Origin: Tessaracoccus timonensis
Lineage (GTDB): Bacteria; Actinomycetota; Actinomycetes; Propionibacteriales; Propionibacteriaceae
Assembly: GCF_900343145.1 (NCBI RefSeq)
Contig: NZ_LT996886.1
Span: 2,232,001 to 2,296,000, forward strand
Direction of reading: 5' to 3'
DNA: 64,000 nt
The notes beneath the pieces were generated by a model that ran no database searches, was not told the origin of the DNA, and worked only from the letters and a program-made list of their open reading frames with translations. Positions 53,274-62,341 of this stretch are shown here, piece after piece. Numbering within the stretch: position 1 is the first letter of the stretch; the number at the start of each line of letters is the position of its first letter. A program made the translations under genes and the position numbers.

Positions 53274-54083
53274 ATGATCATCCCTGTCGACGATGTCCAC
53301 GACCCACGCCTCGCCGAGTTCGCGAGCCTGCGTGACTCACAGCTACGAACCAAACTCGAGGCCGAACGCGGGCTGTTCGTGGCAGAAGGCGACAAGATCA
53401 TTCATCGCGCCTGGGAAGCGGGCTTGACTCCGAGTGCCTTCCTGCTCACCGAGCGGTGGCACGCCAAACTCGACGATGTGCTGGCCACCACGGACGCGCC
53501 CTGCTTCATCGCATCCGAGGCGATGATCGAGCAGGTGAGCGGCTTCCACGTGCACCGTGGCGCGCTCGCCACGTTCCACCGTCCCGCACCCGTCGACTGG
53601 GCGACGCTCTTGCGCACCGACCGCATCATCGTCGCCGAGGGCCTCGTCGACCACTGGAACGTTGGGTCCCTGTTGCGGATCGGCGCAGCACTGGGGTGGG
53701 GAGGCATCGTCGTGAGCGAAACATGTGCCGACCCGCTGTACCGCCGCGCCATTAAGGCGTCGATGGGTGCGGCGCTGCAGCTCCCGTGGCGACGTATGGA
53801 TGACGACATGGCTGACCTTCGGCGTATCCAGGACGCGGGATTCCGCCTCGTGGCGGCAACACTGGCTGACGATTCGATCACCCTCGACGAGGTGCCTCGC
53901 GACGGCAAGATCGCTGTCGTGCTCGGCAACGAAGGCCATGGTTTGCCAGAGCAGTGGCAGCGTGCGGCCGACGTTCGGGCACGCATCCCGATGGCGGACG
54001 GTATCGACTCCCTCAACGTCGCCGCAGCCGCGTCGATCTTCTGCTACGAGCTGCGAAGCTCCTTGACCATCTCGAGTTCGTAG
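53274..54083 (+). CDS. SpoU/TrmH family RNA 2'-O-methyltransferase
   Basis: 269 residues, SPOUT fold. An N-terminal substrate-binding part (TKLEAERGLFVAEGDKII) is followed by the SpoU motifs VAEGLVDHWNVGSLLRIGAA, VVLGNEGHGLP and IPMADGIDSLNVAAAASI. The target (rRNA or tRNA) cannot be stated. ATG 53274 is the best start. Its last 40 bases overlap the convergent GNAT gene. Confidence 0.88.
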   Translation: MIIPVDDVHDPRLAEFASLRDSQLRTKLEAERGLFVAEGDKIIHRAWEAGLTPSAFLLTERWHAKLDDVLATTDAPCFIASEAMIEQVSGFHVHRGALATFHRPAPVDWATLLRTDRIIVAEGLVDHWNVGSLLRIGAALGWGGIVVSETCADPLYRRAIKASMGAALQLPWRRMDDDMADLRRIQDAGFRLVAATLADDSITLDEVPRDGKIAVVLGNEGHGLPEQWQRAADVRARIPMADGIDSLNVAAAASIFCYELRSSLTISSS

Positions 54084-54541
54084 TCCTCAGGAAACAACTC
54101 GTGCGGCTGACGCTCGCCCGTCGCCACGAACCCTTCGCGCTCGTAGAACCTTCGGGCAGCCACCTGCTGCTCGTTCACGTCCAGCCACAACCGACGGTGC
54201 CCCTGCGCGCTGGCCCATTGCTCGGCCTTGGTGAGCAGCTGGTTGGCCCAGCCGGAACCACGCAGGGTGGGGGAGAGATACACCTCCAGCAGATATGCGC
54301 GTTGCCCGAAATCACGCGTGAGCATCTGCCCGAACCACTCGTCGGTGTCGGCCACGACGAACCAACCGGAATCCGGCATGAGTTGGGAACTCGTACGAAT
54401 CTGCCACCACTTGTCAGGCTGCGCACGCGCCTCATCCAGCGCGTGCCCGAAGGCTCGCGGAGAGTCGCTCAACATCGCCATACGCAATGATTTGTACTGC
54501 TGCCACTCATCGATGTGTGCTTCGCGTACCTCGAGCCCCAT
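54044..54541 (-). CDS. GNAT family N-acetyltransferase
   Basis: 165 residues. The acetyl-CoA site is visible as LEVYLSPTLRGSGWANQLLT and the later LWLDVNEQQVAARRFYEREG. No substrate is evident. Start ATG 54541. It converges with and overlaps the methyltransferase gene. Confidence 0.85.
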   Translation of the reverse strand: MGLEVREAHIDEWQQYKSLRMAMLSDSPRAFGHALDEARAQPDKWWQIRTSSQLMPDSGWFVVADTDEWFGQMLTRDFGQRAYLLEVYLSPTLRGSGWANQLLTKAEQWASAQGHRRLWLDVNEQQVAARRFYEREGFVATGERQPHELFPEDYELEMVKELRSS

Positions 54542-54643
54542 GAGCGTCAGCGTACGCGACGGTTTGGGCAGAGGTTTAGGCTAGGCTCGCTGAGAGTGGA
54601 TTAGTAGCGAACGACGCCGCTGCGTCGGTAGAGAGGACTCAAC

Positions 54644-57397
54644 GTGACGCACGATGTAGGACCGATCATCAACGGTCTGCCCACGAACCTGCCCGACTCC
54701 GACGTTGAAGAAACCGCGGAGTGGCTGGAATCACTCGATGCCGTCATTGAGCACGGCGGGCGCAACCGGGCCCGGTACGTGATGCTGAAACTGCTCGAAC
54801 GTGCACGCGAGAGCCAGATCGGCGTGCCGTCGCTCGTCGGCACGGATTACGTCAACACCATCCCCGCCGACAAGGAACCAGAATTCCCCGGCGACGAAGA
54901 TCTCGAGCGCGGCATCCGTCGCCTCCTTCGCTGGAACTCGGCCATCATGGTGCACCGCGCGCAGCGCCCCGGCATCGGTGTGGGCGGACACATCTCGTCG
55001 TTCGCGTCGTCGGCGACGCTGTACGAGGTTGGTTTCAACCACTTCTTCCGCGGCAAGGATCACCCAGGCGGCGGCGACCAGATTTACTTCCAGGGCCACG
55101 CGAGCCCGGGCATGTATGCGCGCGCCTACCTCGCCGGACGCCTCACCGAGGACGACCTCGATGGCTTCCGCCAGGAGCACTCGCACTACGTCGACGGTGA
55201 ACTGCGCGGCCTGCCTTCGTACCCGCACCCGCGGCAGAAGCCAGACTTCTGGGAGTTCCCGACGGTGTCTATGGGGCTGGGCCCCATCAATGCCATCTAT
55301 CAGGCGCAGTTCAACCGTTACCTGCACAACCGCGGTATCAAGGACACGTCGCAGCAGCACGTCTGGGCTTTCCTCGGCGACGGTGAGATGGACGAGCCCG
55401 AATCGCGCGGCGCACTACAGCTGGCTGCCAACGAAGAACTCGACAACCTCACCTTCGTCGTGAACTGCAACTTGCAGCGCCTCGACGGCCCCGTGCGCGG
55501 TAACGGCAAGATTATCCAGGAGCTCGAGGCATACTTCCGCGGCGCGGGCTGGAACGTGATCAAGGTGGTCTGGGGGCGCGGTTGGGATCCGCTGCTCGCG
55601 GGCGACACCGACGGCGCTCTGCTCAACCTCATGAACTCCGTCACCGACGGTGACTTCCAGACCTTCAAGGCCAACGACGGCGCCTACGTGCGCAAGCACT
55701 TCTTCGAGCGCGATCCACGCACCGCCGCGATGGTGAAGGACTGGAGCGATGAGGACGTGTGGCGCCTCTCACGCGGCGGCCACGACTACCAGAAAGTGTA
55801 CGCGGCCTACAAGGCTGCCACCGAGTTCACCGGCGCACCGACGGTAATCCTCGCCCACACCATTAAGGGCTACTTCCTGGGTAAGCACTTCGCTGGCCGT
55901 AACGCCACGCACCAGATGAAGAAGCTGGCGCTGGACGATCTCAAGAATCTCCGCGACCGGGTGCAGCTGCCCATCTCCGACGAGCAGCTCGAATCCGACC
56001 CGTACCTGCCGCCGTACTACCACCCCGGTCAGGACGATGACCGCATCAAGTACCTCCAGGAGCGGCGTCGCGAGCTGGGTGGCTACCTGCCTGAGCGTCG
56101 AGGCGACCGCAAGTTTATCTCCTTGCCAGGCGACAAAGCCTACGAAGCTGCTCGCAAGGGTTCGGGCAAGCAGGAAGTGGCGACGACCATGGCGTTCGTC
56201 CGCCTGCTCAAGGACCTCATGCGAGACAAGGAATTCGCGTCTCGCGTCGTGCCCATCATCCCCGACGAGGCGCGCACCTTCGGCATGGACGCCTTCTTCC
56301 CGACGATCAAGATCTACAACCCGCACGGCCAGAACTACGTACCGGTTGACCACGAGCTGTTCCTCAGCTACCGGGAGGCGAAGGACGGCCAGATCCTCCA
56401 CACCGGCATCAATGAGGCAGGCTCCGTCGCGGCCTTCACCGCAGCCGGCAGCTCGTACGCAACGCACAACGAGCCCATGGTGCCGATCTACGTCTTCTAC
56501 TCTATGTTCGGATTCCAGCGCACCGGAGACGCCATGTGGGCCGCCGGCGACCAGCTCGCTCGCGGCTTCCTGATCGGCGCGACGGCGGGACGCACCACGC
56601 TGACCGGCGAGGGCACGCAGCACATGGACGGTCATTCCCCGCTGCTCGCGGCCACGAACCCGGCGGTCGTCGCATACGATCCGGCTTACTCCTACGAGAC
56701 GGCACACATCGTGCGCCGGGGCTTGGAACGCATGTACGGGGAGAACCCCGAAGACATCATGTACTACCTCACGGTGTACAACGAGCCCATTCAGCAGCCC
56801 AAGGAGCCCGAGAATCTCGACGTCGAGGGCGTCCTGCGCGGCATGTACCTGTTGAGCCCGGGCAGCTTCGACGGGGTCGACGAGAACGCACGTCGTGCCC
56901 AGATTCTGGTCTCCGGCGTCGCGGCTCCGTGGGGTCTCGAAGCGCAGGAGCTGTTGAAGCGCGACTTCGGCGTGGTCGCCGACGTCTGGTCGGTCACCTC
57001 GTGGGGTGAGCTGCGTCGCGAAGGCGTAGAGCTGGACAAGAAGAAGTTCAACGATCCCAGCAACGACGAGCGCACCTGGGTGGAGCAGAAGCTCGCCGAC
57101 ACCGAGGGCCCGATCGTGGCCAGCACCGACTTCTCGACGATGCTGCCCGACCTGATCCGGCCCTGGGTGCCTCGCGACTACTCCGTGCTCGGTTGTGACG
57201 AGTTCGGATTCTCTGATACGCGTGCGGCAGCCCGTCGCTACTTCAACATCGACGGTCCCTCCATCGCGGTACGCGTGCTGCAGCGCCTTGCCGCTGCGGG
57301 TGAGGTGCCTGCCGACTGGCCGCAGCGCGCTGCGGAGCAGTACCGGATCCAAGATGTCACGGCCGGCGAATCTGGAAACGCCGGGGGCGACGCCTGA
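54644..57397 (+). CDS. aceE: Pyruvate dehydrogenase E1 component (homodimeric type)
   Basis: Thiamine-diphosphate enzyme that decarboxylates pyruvate for the pyruvate dehydrogenase complex. The protein has 917 residues, normal for AceE. The TPP-binding [10 protein letters not shown] continues to [23 protein letters not shown] and [16 protein letters not shown] are also typical. The GTG start follows GAGAGGAC. E2 and E3 genes are not in the window. A hairpin at 57421-57454 probably ends its transcript. Confidence 0.94.
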   Translation: MTHDVGPIINGLPTNLPDSDVEETAEWLESLDAVIEHGGRNRARYVMLKLLERARESQIGVPSLVGTDYVNTIPADKEPEFPGDEDLERGIRRLLRWNSAIMVHRAQRPGIGVGGHISSFASSATLYEVGFNHFFRGKDHPGGGDQIYFQGHASPGMYARAYLAGRLTEDDLDGFRQEHSHYVDGELRGLPSYPHPRQKPDFWEFPTVSMGLGPINAIYQAQFNRYLHNRGIKDTSQQHVWAFLGDGEMDEPESRGALQLAANEELDNLTFVVNCNLQRLDGPVRGNGKIIQELEAYFRGAGWNVIKVVWGRGWDPLLAGDTDGALLNLMNSVTDGDFQTFKANDGAYVRKHFFERDPRTAAMVKDWSDEDVWRLSRGGHDYQKVYAAYKAATEFTGAPTVILAHTIKGYFLGKHFAGRNATHQMKKLALDDLKNLRDRVQLPISDEQLESDPYLPPYYHPGQDDDRIKYLQERRRELGGYLPERRGDRKFISLPGDKAYEAARKGSGKQEVATTMAFVRLLKDLMRDKEFASRVVPIIPDEARTFGMDAFFPTIKIYNPHGQNYVPVDHELFLSYREAKDGQILHTGINEAGSVAAFTAAGSSYATHNEPMVPIYVFYSMFGFQRTGDAMWAAGDQLARGFLIGATAGRTTLTGEGTQHMDGHSPLLAATNPAVVAYDPAYSYETAHIVRRGLERMYGENPEDIMYYLTVYNEPIQQPKEPENLDVEGVLRGMYLLSPGSFDGVDENARRAQILVSGVAAPWGLEAQELLKRDFGVVADVWSVTSWGELRREGVELDKKKFNDPSNDERTWVEQKLADTEGPIVASTDFSTMLPDLIRPWVPRDYSVLGCDEFGFSDTRAAARRYFNIDGPSIAVRVLQRLAAAGEVPADWPQRAAEQYRIQDVTAGESGNAGGDA

Positions 57398-57420
57398 CCT
57401 GCTCACTCTCCATAACGCTA

Positions 57421-57454
57421 CGAGGGGCTGCCCATGATGATGGGTGGCCCCTCG
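57421..57454 (+). terminator. Hairpin after aceE
   Basis: CGAGGGGC (57421-57428) and GCCCCTCG (57447-57454) enclose an inner CCCA/TGGG stem. It lies 24 bases after the aceE stop. Confidence 0.7.
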
Positions 57455-57532
57455 TGCGTCGCCGCATGCCCTAAATCTCCCTTTTCGGGCGGGGTGATGG
57501 AAGCCGGCTCCGTCATCTGGCAGGCTAGGGGC

Positions 57533-57967
57533 GTGGCTATCACAAAAGGCAAGGAGCACGGATCCGAAGCAGTTACCGGCGCAGAGCTGCTGGGGCTGAA
57601 CACCGACATGGTTGTCCAAGAACTCGGCTGGGACGAGGATGTCGACCAAGATCTTCGTGACGACATCATGGACATCATTGACGCCGACATGGTCGAGGAA
57701 GCCCTCGAAGCTGTCGACGTCGTTATCCTCTGGTGGCGCGACGACGACGGCGACGTCGTCGACGGCCTCGTCGATGCGATGCCAGATTTGGCCGACGACG
57801 GTTACATCTGGCTGCTGACTCCCAAGGTTGGGCGTCAGGGGTACATCGACGCGGCCTCCGTCCAGGAAGGTGTGACCATCGCAGGGCTGAGCCTCACGTC
57901 GACGGCGAACGTCGCCGACGACTGGCTTGCCACGAAGGTGGTTCGACCGAAGGGTAGCCGCAAGTGA
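57533..57967 (+). CDS. DUF3052 family protein
   Basis: 144 residues, an acidic actinobacterial protein of unknown function. Visible: LNTDMVVQELGWDEDVDQDL, VDVVILWWRDDDGDVVD and GYIWLLTPKVGRQGYID. It lies beside aceE in relatives as well. GTG 57533 is used; the frame opens upstream in the aceE terminator. Its stop overlaps the pfk start (GTGA). Confidence 0.87.
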   Translation: MAITKGKEHGSEAVTGAELLGLNTDMVVQELGWDEDVDQDLRDDIMDIIDADMVEEALEAVDVVILWWRDDDGDVVDGLVDAMPDLADDGYIWLLTPKVGRQGYIDAASVQEGVTIAGLSLTSTANVADDWLATKVVRPKGSRK

Positions 57968-60189
57968 CTGCTCCCTGCGCTCCCCGCATCGGTGTACTGA
58001 CGTCAGGAGGGGACGCGCAGGGCATGAATGCCGCGGTGCGTGCCATCACGCGAGCCGCCATTCGCGAAGGCGTGGAAGTCTTCGCCATCCGTGAGGGTTG
58101 GCAGGGCGCTTACGAGGGTGGCGAGCACATCACGCGCATGCACTGGAGAGACGTCTCCGGCATCCTGGGCAAGGGCGGCACGGTCATTGGTACGGCGCGC
58201 TGCACCGAGATGCGTACGGAAGCTGGGCAGCGCGCGGTAGTGAAGAATCTCGTCACCAACGGGATTGATCGCTTGATCGTGATCGGTGGCGACGGTTCCC
58301 TCACCGGTGCCCGTGAGCTCAAACTGGGCTGGTCGGATGTGCTCGATTCGCTGGTAGCCGCTGGCGAGATCGATCAGACATTGGCCGATCGGCATCGTCA
58401 TCTGCGCATGGCGGGCATCGTCGGCTCCATTGACAACGACATGGTGGGCACCGACATGACCGTCGGCACCGACTCCGCCATGCACCGCATCACCGAGGCC
58501 ATCGACGCGATTTCGGCGACGGCGGAGTCGCACCGTCGCACGTTCATCATCGAGGTGATGGGGCGCAACTGCGGCTATCTCGCGCTCATGACCACTATCT
58601 CGGGCGGTGCTGACTACACCTTCTTGCCAGAAAGCCCGCCCCGAGAGGGCTGGGAAGAACGCATGGTGCAGGTGCTCGAACGTGCACGTTCCGCCGGGCG
58701 GCGTGACTCCATCATCGTTGTTGCGGAAGGCGCCAAGGACCGCGCAGGGGAGCCCATCTCCGCGCAGCGTATTCAACAAGTCATTGCGGAGCGCACCGGG
58801 GAGCAACCCCGCATCACCATTCTCGGGCACGTACAGCGGGGTGGGAAACCGTCGGCGTATGACCGATGGATGGCCTCCGCCTGTGGCGTGGAGGCCGTGC
58901 AGGCGGTGCTCGAACTCGACGAGGATGCCGAGCCTGTGCTCATCGGAGTGCAAGGCGACAAGGTGGTGCGTCGTCATTTGATGGACGACGTCGTCGCCAC
59001 CCGTGCGATCGCCGACTATGTGCGTGAGGGCGACTACGCCCGGGCGATTGCGAGCCGTGGAGCGGGGTTCGCGACGATGATCGACATTTACCGCACACTC
59101 ATTGAGGCGGAACCTACTGTCACCGAGCTTCGCGGCAAGCGCGTGGCTGTTATGCATGCCGGCGCGTTGGCTCCAGGCATGAATCAGATTGACCGCGTCG
59201 CCGTGCGGACCGGCCTTGACCTCGGTTATTCGATGTTCGCTATTCGCGGCGGCATCCCGGGGCTGATCTCGGGCAAGATCGGAGAGGTCCACTGGAGCGA
59301 TGTCGAGGGTATGGCTCATCTTGGCGGCGCTCAGTTCGGTACCAGGCGCTATATTCCGACGGAGGCCGACCTATATCCGATGGCGCGTCAGCTCGAGGAG
59401 CACGCGATCGATGCGCTGCTCATTTCGGGTGGCTTCCACGCCTACGCGACGGTCAACATGATGGAGCGGGAACGCCACCGTTATCCTGCGTTCAACATTC
59501 CGATCGCCCTGCTGCCTGCCTCGATCGATAACAACTTGCCCTCGTGGAACATGGCTGTGGGTTCGGATACGGCGCTCAACACCGTCGTGGACTCCATCGA
59601 TATGGTGCGCATGTCGGCATCGGCGAGCAAGCGTGCGTTCGTCGTCGAGACGATGGGGCGCACCTGCGGATTCCTGCCGCTCATGGGCGGCATCGCGGGA
59701 GGTGCCGAGAAGTCATACCTGCCCGAGACGGGGGTATCGCTGCAGCAACTCGCTGAAGACATCGATGCGCTCGTCGATGCCTTCGAAACCGGGCGCACGT
59801 TCTACCTGGCTGTGATGGGCGAGGAGACCAGCGAGCACTACACCTCCGACGTCATCGCAAAGATGTTTGAGGCGGAAGGGGACGGCTTGTTCTCGGTGCG
59901 GCAGGCCATCGTCGGGCATATTCAGCAAGGCGGGGTACCGTCGCCGTTCGACCGAGTGAACGCGACTCGGCTCGCCTACCACGCCATTGCTTGGCTGGAC
60001 GATCAACTGCAACATGGCAAGGCGGAATACGCTGCGGCCGAGAGCGGCGTCGACGGGATTATGGCGCCCGCTCGACGCGTCTTGGAGGGCATGGACTGGG
60101 AGAATCAGCGCCCGTACGAGCAATGGTGGTGGAAGCTGAGGTCCGTCGCGGATCATCTCACGCGCCACCCGGGGCAGCCGGAGGGCTAG
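57964..60189 (+). CDS. pfkA: Tandem two-domain 6-phosphofructokinase
   Basis: 741 residues, two PFK domains in one chain, about twice the usual bacterial length. The N-half is catalytic: GVLTSGGDAQGMN, GGDGSLTG (the ATP-type signature) and GSIDND with catalytic Asp157. The C-half is degenerate: GGFHAYA replaces GGDGS, and ASIDNN carries Asp522 but Asn524 in place of the second Asp. It reads like the regulatory half of eukaryotic PFK, with NTVVDSIDMVRMSASASKR. The GTG start overlaps the DUF3052 stop. Confidence 0.92.
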   Translation: MTAPCAPRIGVLTSGGDAQGMNAAVRAITRAAIREGVEVFAIREGWQGAYEGGEHITRMHWRDVSGILGKGGTVIGTARCTEMRTEAGQRAVVKNLVTNGIDRLIVIGGDGSLTGARELKLGWSDVLDSLVAAGEIDQTLADRHRHLRMAGIVGSIDNDMVGTDMTVGTDSAMHRITEAIDAISATAESHRRTFIIEVMGRNCGYLALMTTISGGADYTFLPESPPREGWEERMVQVLERARSAGRRDSIIVVAEGAKDRAGEPISAQRIQQVIAERTGEQPRITILGHVQRGGKPSAYDRWMASACGVEAVQAVLELDEDAEPVLIGVQGDKVVRRHLMDDVVATRAIADYVREGDYARAIASRGAGFATMIDIYRTLIEAEPTVTELRGKRVAVMHAGALAPGMNQIDRVAVRTGLDLGYSMFAIRGGIPGLISGKIGEVHWSDVEGMAHLGGAQFGTRRYIPTEADLYPMARQLEEHAIDALLISGGFHAYATVNMMERERHRYPAFNIPIALLPASIDNNLPSWNMAVGSDTALNTVVDSIDMVRMSASASKRAFVVETMGRTCGFLPLMGGIAGGAEKSYLPETGVSLQQLAEDIDALVDAFETGRTFYLAVMGEETSEHYTSDVIAKMFEAEGDGLFSVRQAIVGHIQQGGVPSPFDRVNATRLAYHAIAWLDDQLQHGKAEYAAAESGVDGIMAPARRVLEGMDWENQRPYEQWWWKLRSVADHLTRHPGQPEG

Positions 60190-60190
60190 C

Positions 60191-60964
60191 TCAGCACAAC
60201 GCGAGTGGGTGCTTGAAGGTTCGCGATGCCTCGCAGGTCATCGCTGCCGCATCCGTCAAAGCGTCGTCTGATGCGTGCGACGCTTGAGGGCGGGTCATGC
60301 GTACCACGAGGGTGTGTTCGTCGGAATCGCGCCGAATGAGCGTGAATCTTACGCTGGTGGCTTGCTCCTGTTCCTTCGCCCCGACGTAGCCGCACACCAC
60401 GGCGTGTGCTTCTCCGGCGACTGCCACCGGCTGGGGATCAATCCGAAAGTCGACGGTGTAGTCGGCGCTTTGGTCTGCGACGAGCAGGTTACAGGCGGCT
60501 GCGATGTCCGCGTCGATGGAGGTCAGCGTCGCCACCTGAATGCGCACGTCGCCCGTCGCGTCCTTGGCGCGAATGAGCCGACGGTCTCCCTCCGTCAGTT
60601 CATCGTGGTACAACTCCCAGTCGTGGGGGAGCGTGATGGTGGTGTCGTCCACTACTTCTTCCACTCCGGGTGGTTCTTGCGTGGGGGAGGGAGTCGGTGC
60701 TGACGGGCTGGGCCGCTCCGACGCGGAGGGTTGTGGCGTCGGATCGGGCTGCGCGCTGTTCCGGGCTCCGAAGAACAGGTATGCGCAGCCTACGACGAGT
60801 ACGAGCACCACTGCAATGATGATTGCGACGAGGGCTCGACGGTCGACGGGATGATCACTGGCGTCGTCGGGGAGTGCCCGACGGGCGCCACCTGCGTTCG
60901 GAAGGTACTCGTCGTCGAAGGAATCGGGCATGGCCCGGCGTGGCCTGGGCGGTTCCTCGTCCAT
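60191..60964 (-). CDS. Membrane protein with extracytoplasmic domain
   Basis: About 257 residues. A cytosolic N-terminus of about 45 residues is followed by one helix (ALVAIIIAVVLVLVVGCAYL), a Pro/Ser-rich linker and a globular domain with DWELYHDELTEGDRRLI and three to four Cys. No family recognised. ATG 60964 follows AGAGGAAGG. It converges with the phosphofructokinase gene, the two being one base apart. Confidence 0.65.
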   Translation of the reverse strand: MDEEPPRPRRAMPDSFDDEYLPNAGGARRALPDDASDHPVDRRALVAIIIAVVLVLVVGCAYLFFGARNSAQPDPTPQPSASERPSPSAPTPSPTQEPPGVEEVVDDTTITLPHDWELYHDELTEGDRRLIRAKDATGDVRIQVATLTSIDADIAAACNLLVADQSADYTVDFRIDPQPVAVAGEAHAVVCGYVGAKEQEQATSVRFTLIRRDSDEHTLVVRMTRPQASHASDDALTDAAAMTCEASRTFKHPLALC

Positions 60965-61071
60965 GTGCCTTCCTCTCGACGTCACCTCGGCCAGGCTACT
61001 GCCTTGCGGCAAGGAGCTAAAGCCGACGAGTGGCGAGGCAGCCCAAGAGGCACTAGAGTGTGCTCGGTTCC

Positions 61072-61145
61072 GGGCGCATAGCTCAGTTGGTTAGAGCACC
61101 TGCCTTACAAGCAGGGTGTCGGGGGTTCGAGTCCCTCTGCGCCCA
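61072..61145 (+). tRNA. tRNA-Val (TAC)
   Basis: Acceptor GGGCGCA pairs TGCGCCC, anticodon loop CTTACAA, T-arm GGGTTCGAGTCCC. The CCA end is not encoded (CCC follows the discriminator A). Confidence 0.93.
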
Positions 61146-61437
61146 CCCAGAACATAACTCCCACTTTGTTCACCCAGCTGAATGCAGTATCGGATTTGGT
61201 CATGATGCGGCTTTCGGAGCTCGCACGTTTGGTCGTCGTTGCGAAGGGGAGGGCAAAGTCATACCCGCGAGTTCTCCATCTGGTCAGTGCCGAATGCAGG
61301 GCTGCTTCAGCCCATCATCGCCAGAGCCTCTCGATCCCTGTACTGAGCGGTAACTAGCTGCCACTAGGCGTCGTGCGTCTTAACGTTTCTGAGCTTCACT
61401 TCGTGACCGCGGTCATAATTCTTGCTACTATAACTTT
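61146..61437. other. Intergenic region before the TetR gene
   Basis: No convincing gene. It contains a candidate TetR operator (61404-61415) and an AT-rich -10-like CTATAA just before the TetR start; the rest shows nothing identifiable. Confidence 0.5.
61404..61415. promoter_or_regulatory. Candidate operator of the TetR gene
   Basis: A perfect 12-base palindrome TGACCGCGGTCA, 23 bases before the TetR start codon and close to the expected -35 of its promoter. Autoregulation is the natural reading. Confidence 0.45.
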
Positions 61438-62019
61438 GTGAGTTCAAGTCCGCGTGTAGCTCGTCGTAGAGAGGCGACACGGCAGAGGATTGTCGAGACG
61501 GCCCTAGAGCTGTTTCTGACGCAAGGGTTCGAGCAGACGTCGGTTGCTCAGATCTCGGAGGCGGCAGATATAGGTAAGGGAACGTTTTTTACCTATTTCG
61601 CGACGAAGCAGGATGTACTGTCCTTTCTGGGTGAACAGGTGATGTCCGTCATGGCGGCTGCCGACAGCCCGGGCGCTGGTGCGGCTGTGCGACTGCGGCG
61701 GGTATTTTCTGCTGCAGGCAACTGGTTCATGGATAACGAAGCATCTGCCCGCCAAATGTGCATTGCTCGGATGTCGTCTTTGAGTCAGCGGGATGTCGGA
61801 TCGTCACGGGGTCCGCTGCTCGCCTTGCTGGAATCGATCGTCGTTGAAGGGATGGAATCTGGCGAGTTCCGTGCAGTAGATCGTGATACCGCTGTGACAA
61901 TGATCGCGTCAGCGTACTTCGCGCCGGTGGCACAGTGGACGTGGGGACATGCGGGCCCGCCCTTGCCACAACGGTTGATGGCTCTGCTGGAGCTTGTGCT
62001 TGTTGCGCTGGTGGCCTGA
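61438..62019 (+). CDS. TetR family transcriptional regulator
   Basis: 193 residues. The N-terminal HTH is ATRQRIVETALELFLTQGFE then TSVAQISEAADIGKGTFFTYFATK. The ligand-binding C-domain is not typed. The GTG start lies 6 bases after CTATAAC, so the transcript may be leaderless. The next gene, PEP-synthase-like, is 322 bp downstream, and could be its target. Confidence 0.88.
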   Translation: MSSSPRVARRREATRQRIVETALELFLTQGFEQTSVAQISEAADIGKGTFFTYFATKQDVLSFLGEQVMSVMAAADSPGAGAAVRLRRVFSAAGNWFMDNEASARQMCIARMSSLSQRDVGSSRGPLLALLESIVVEGMESGEFRAVDRDTAVTMIASAYFAPVAQWTWGHAGPPLPQRLMALLELVLVALVA

Positions 62020-62341
62020 TCGTGTCCGCAGACTTCCGAAGCTTGGTGGCGGTACGTAACACAACGGTGGGTACAGGTACTCTCACACAACTGCAGACGC
62101 CGTTAGAGACTACGAAGCCGACTATAAGTAGCAAGGCAACGCACGCTGGGGTCTACACCAGGATGTTAGAAACCTGTCTGCGCGCCATGATGCAGGCCAA
62201 ATCGGCCTCTCATCACATTGGTTGTTCCCATCCGTGGGTCGTCGCCAACTCCAACTCTCGTGTTTGTTTCCGCCATGCGGGGCTTAGCATCTCGCTGCCC
62301 ACAGTTGTCTTCGGTTGTTTCGTTGCTACTTGGAGGGCATC
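62020..62341. other. Intergenic region before the PEP-synthase-like gene
   Basis: 322 bases without a convincing gene. A GGAGGGC ribosome binding site lies just before the ATG at 62342. I looked for a rifampin-associated element and found no good match. Confidence 0.5.

Noticed and set aside
54560-54643. Possible thiamine riboswitch before aceE (CTGAGAG)
   Set aside because: Only this short match is present; the other conserved parts of the TPP riboswitch are missing and the leader is too short.
62270-62330. Possible rifampin-associated element before the PEP-synthase-like gene
   Set aside because: A GGGGCTTAGC-like stretch is present but the second arm of the known palindrome does not match.
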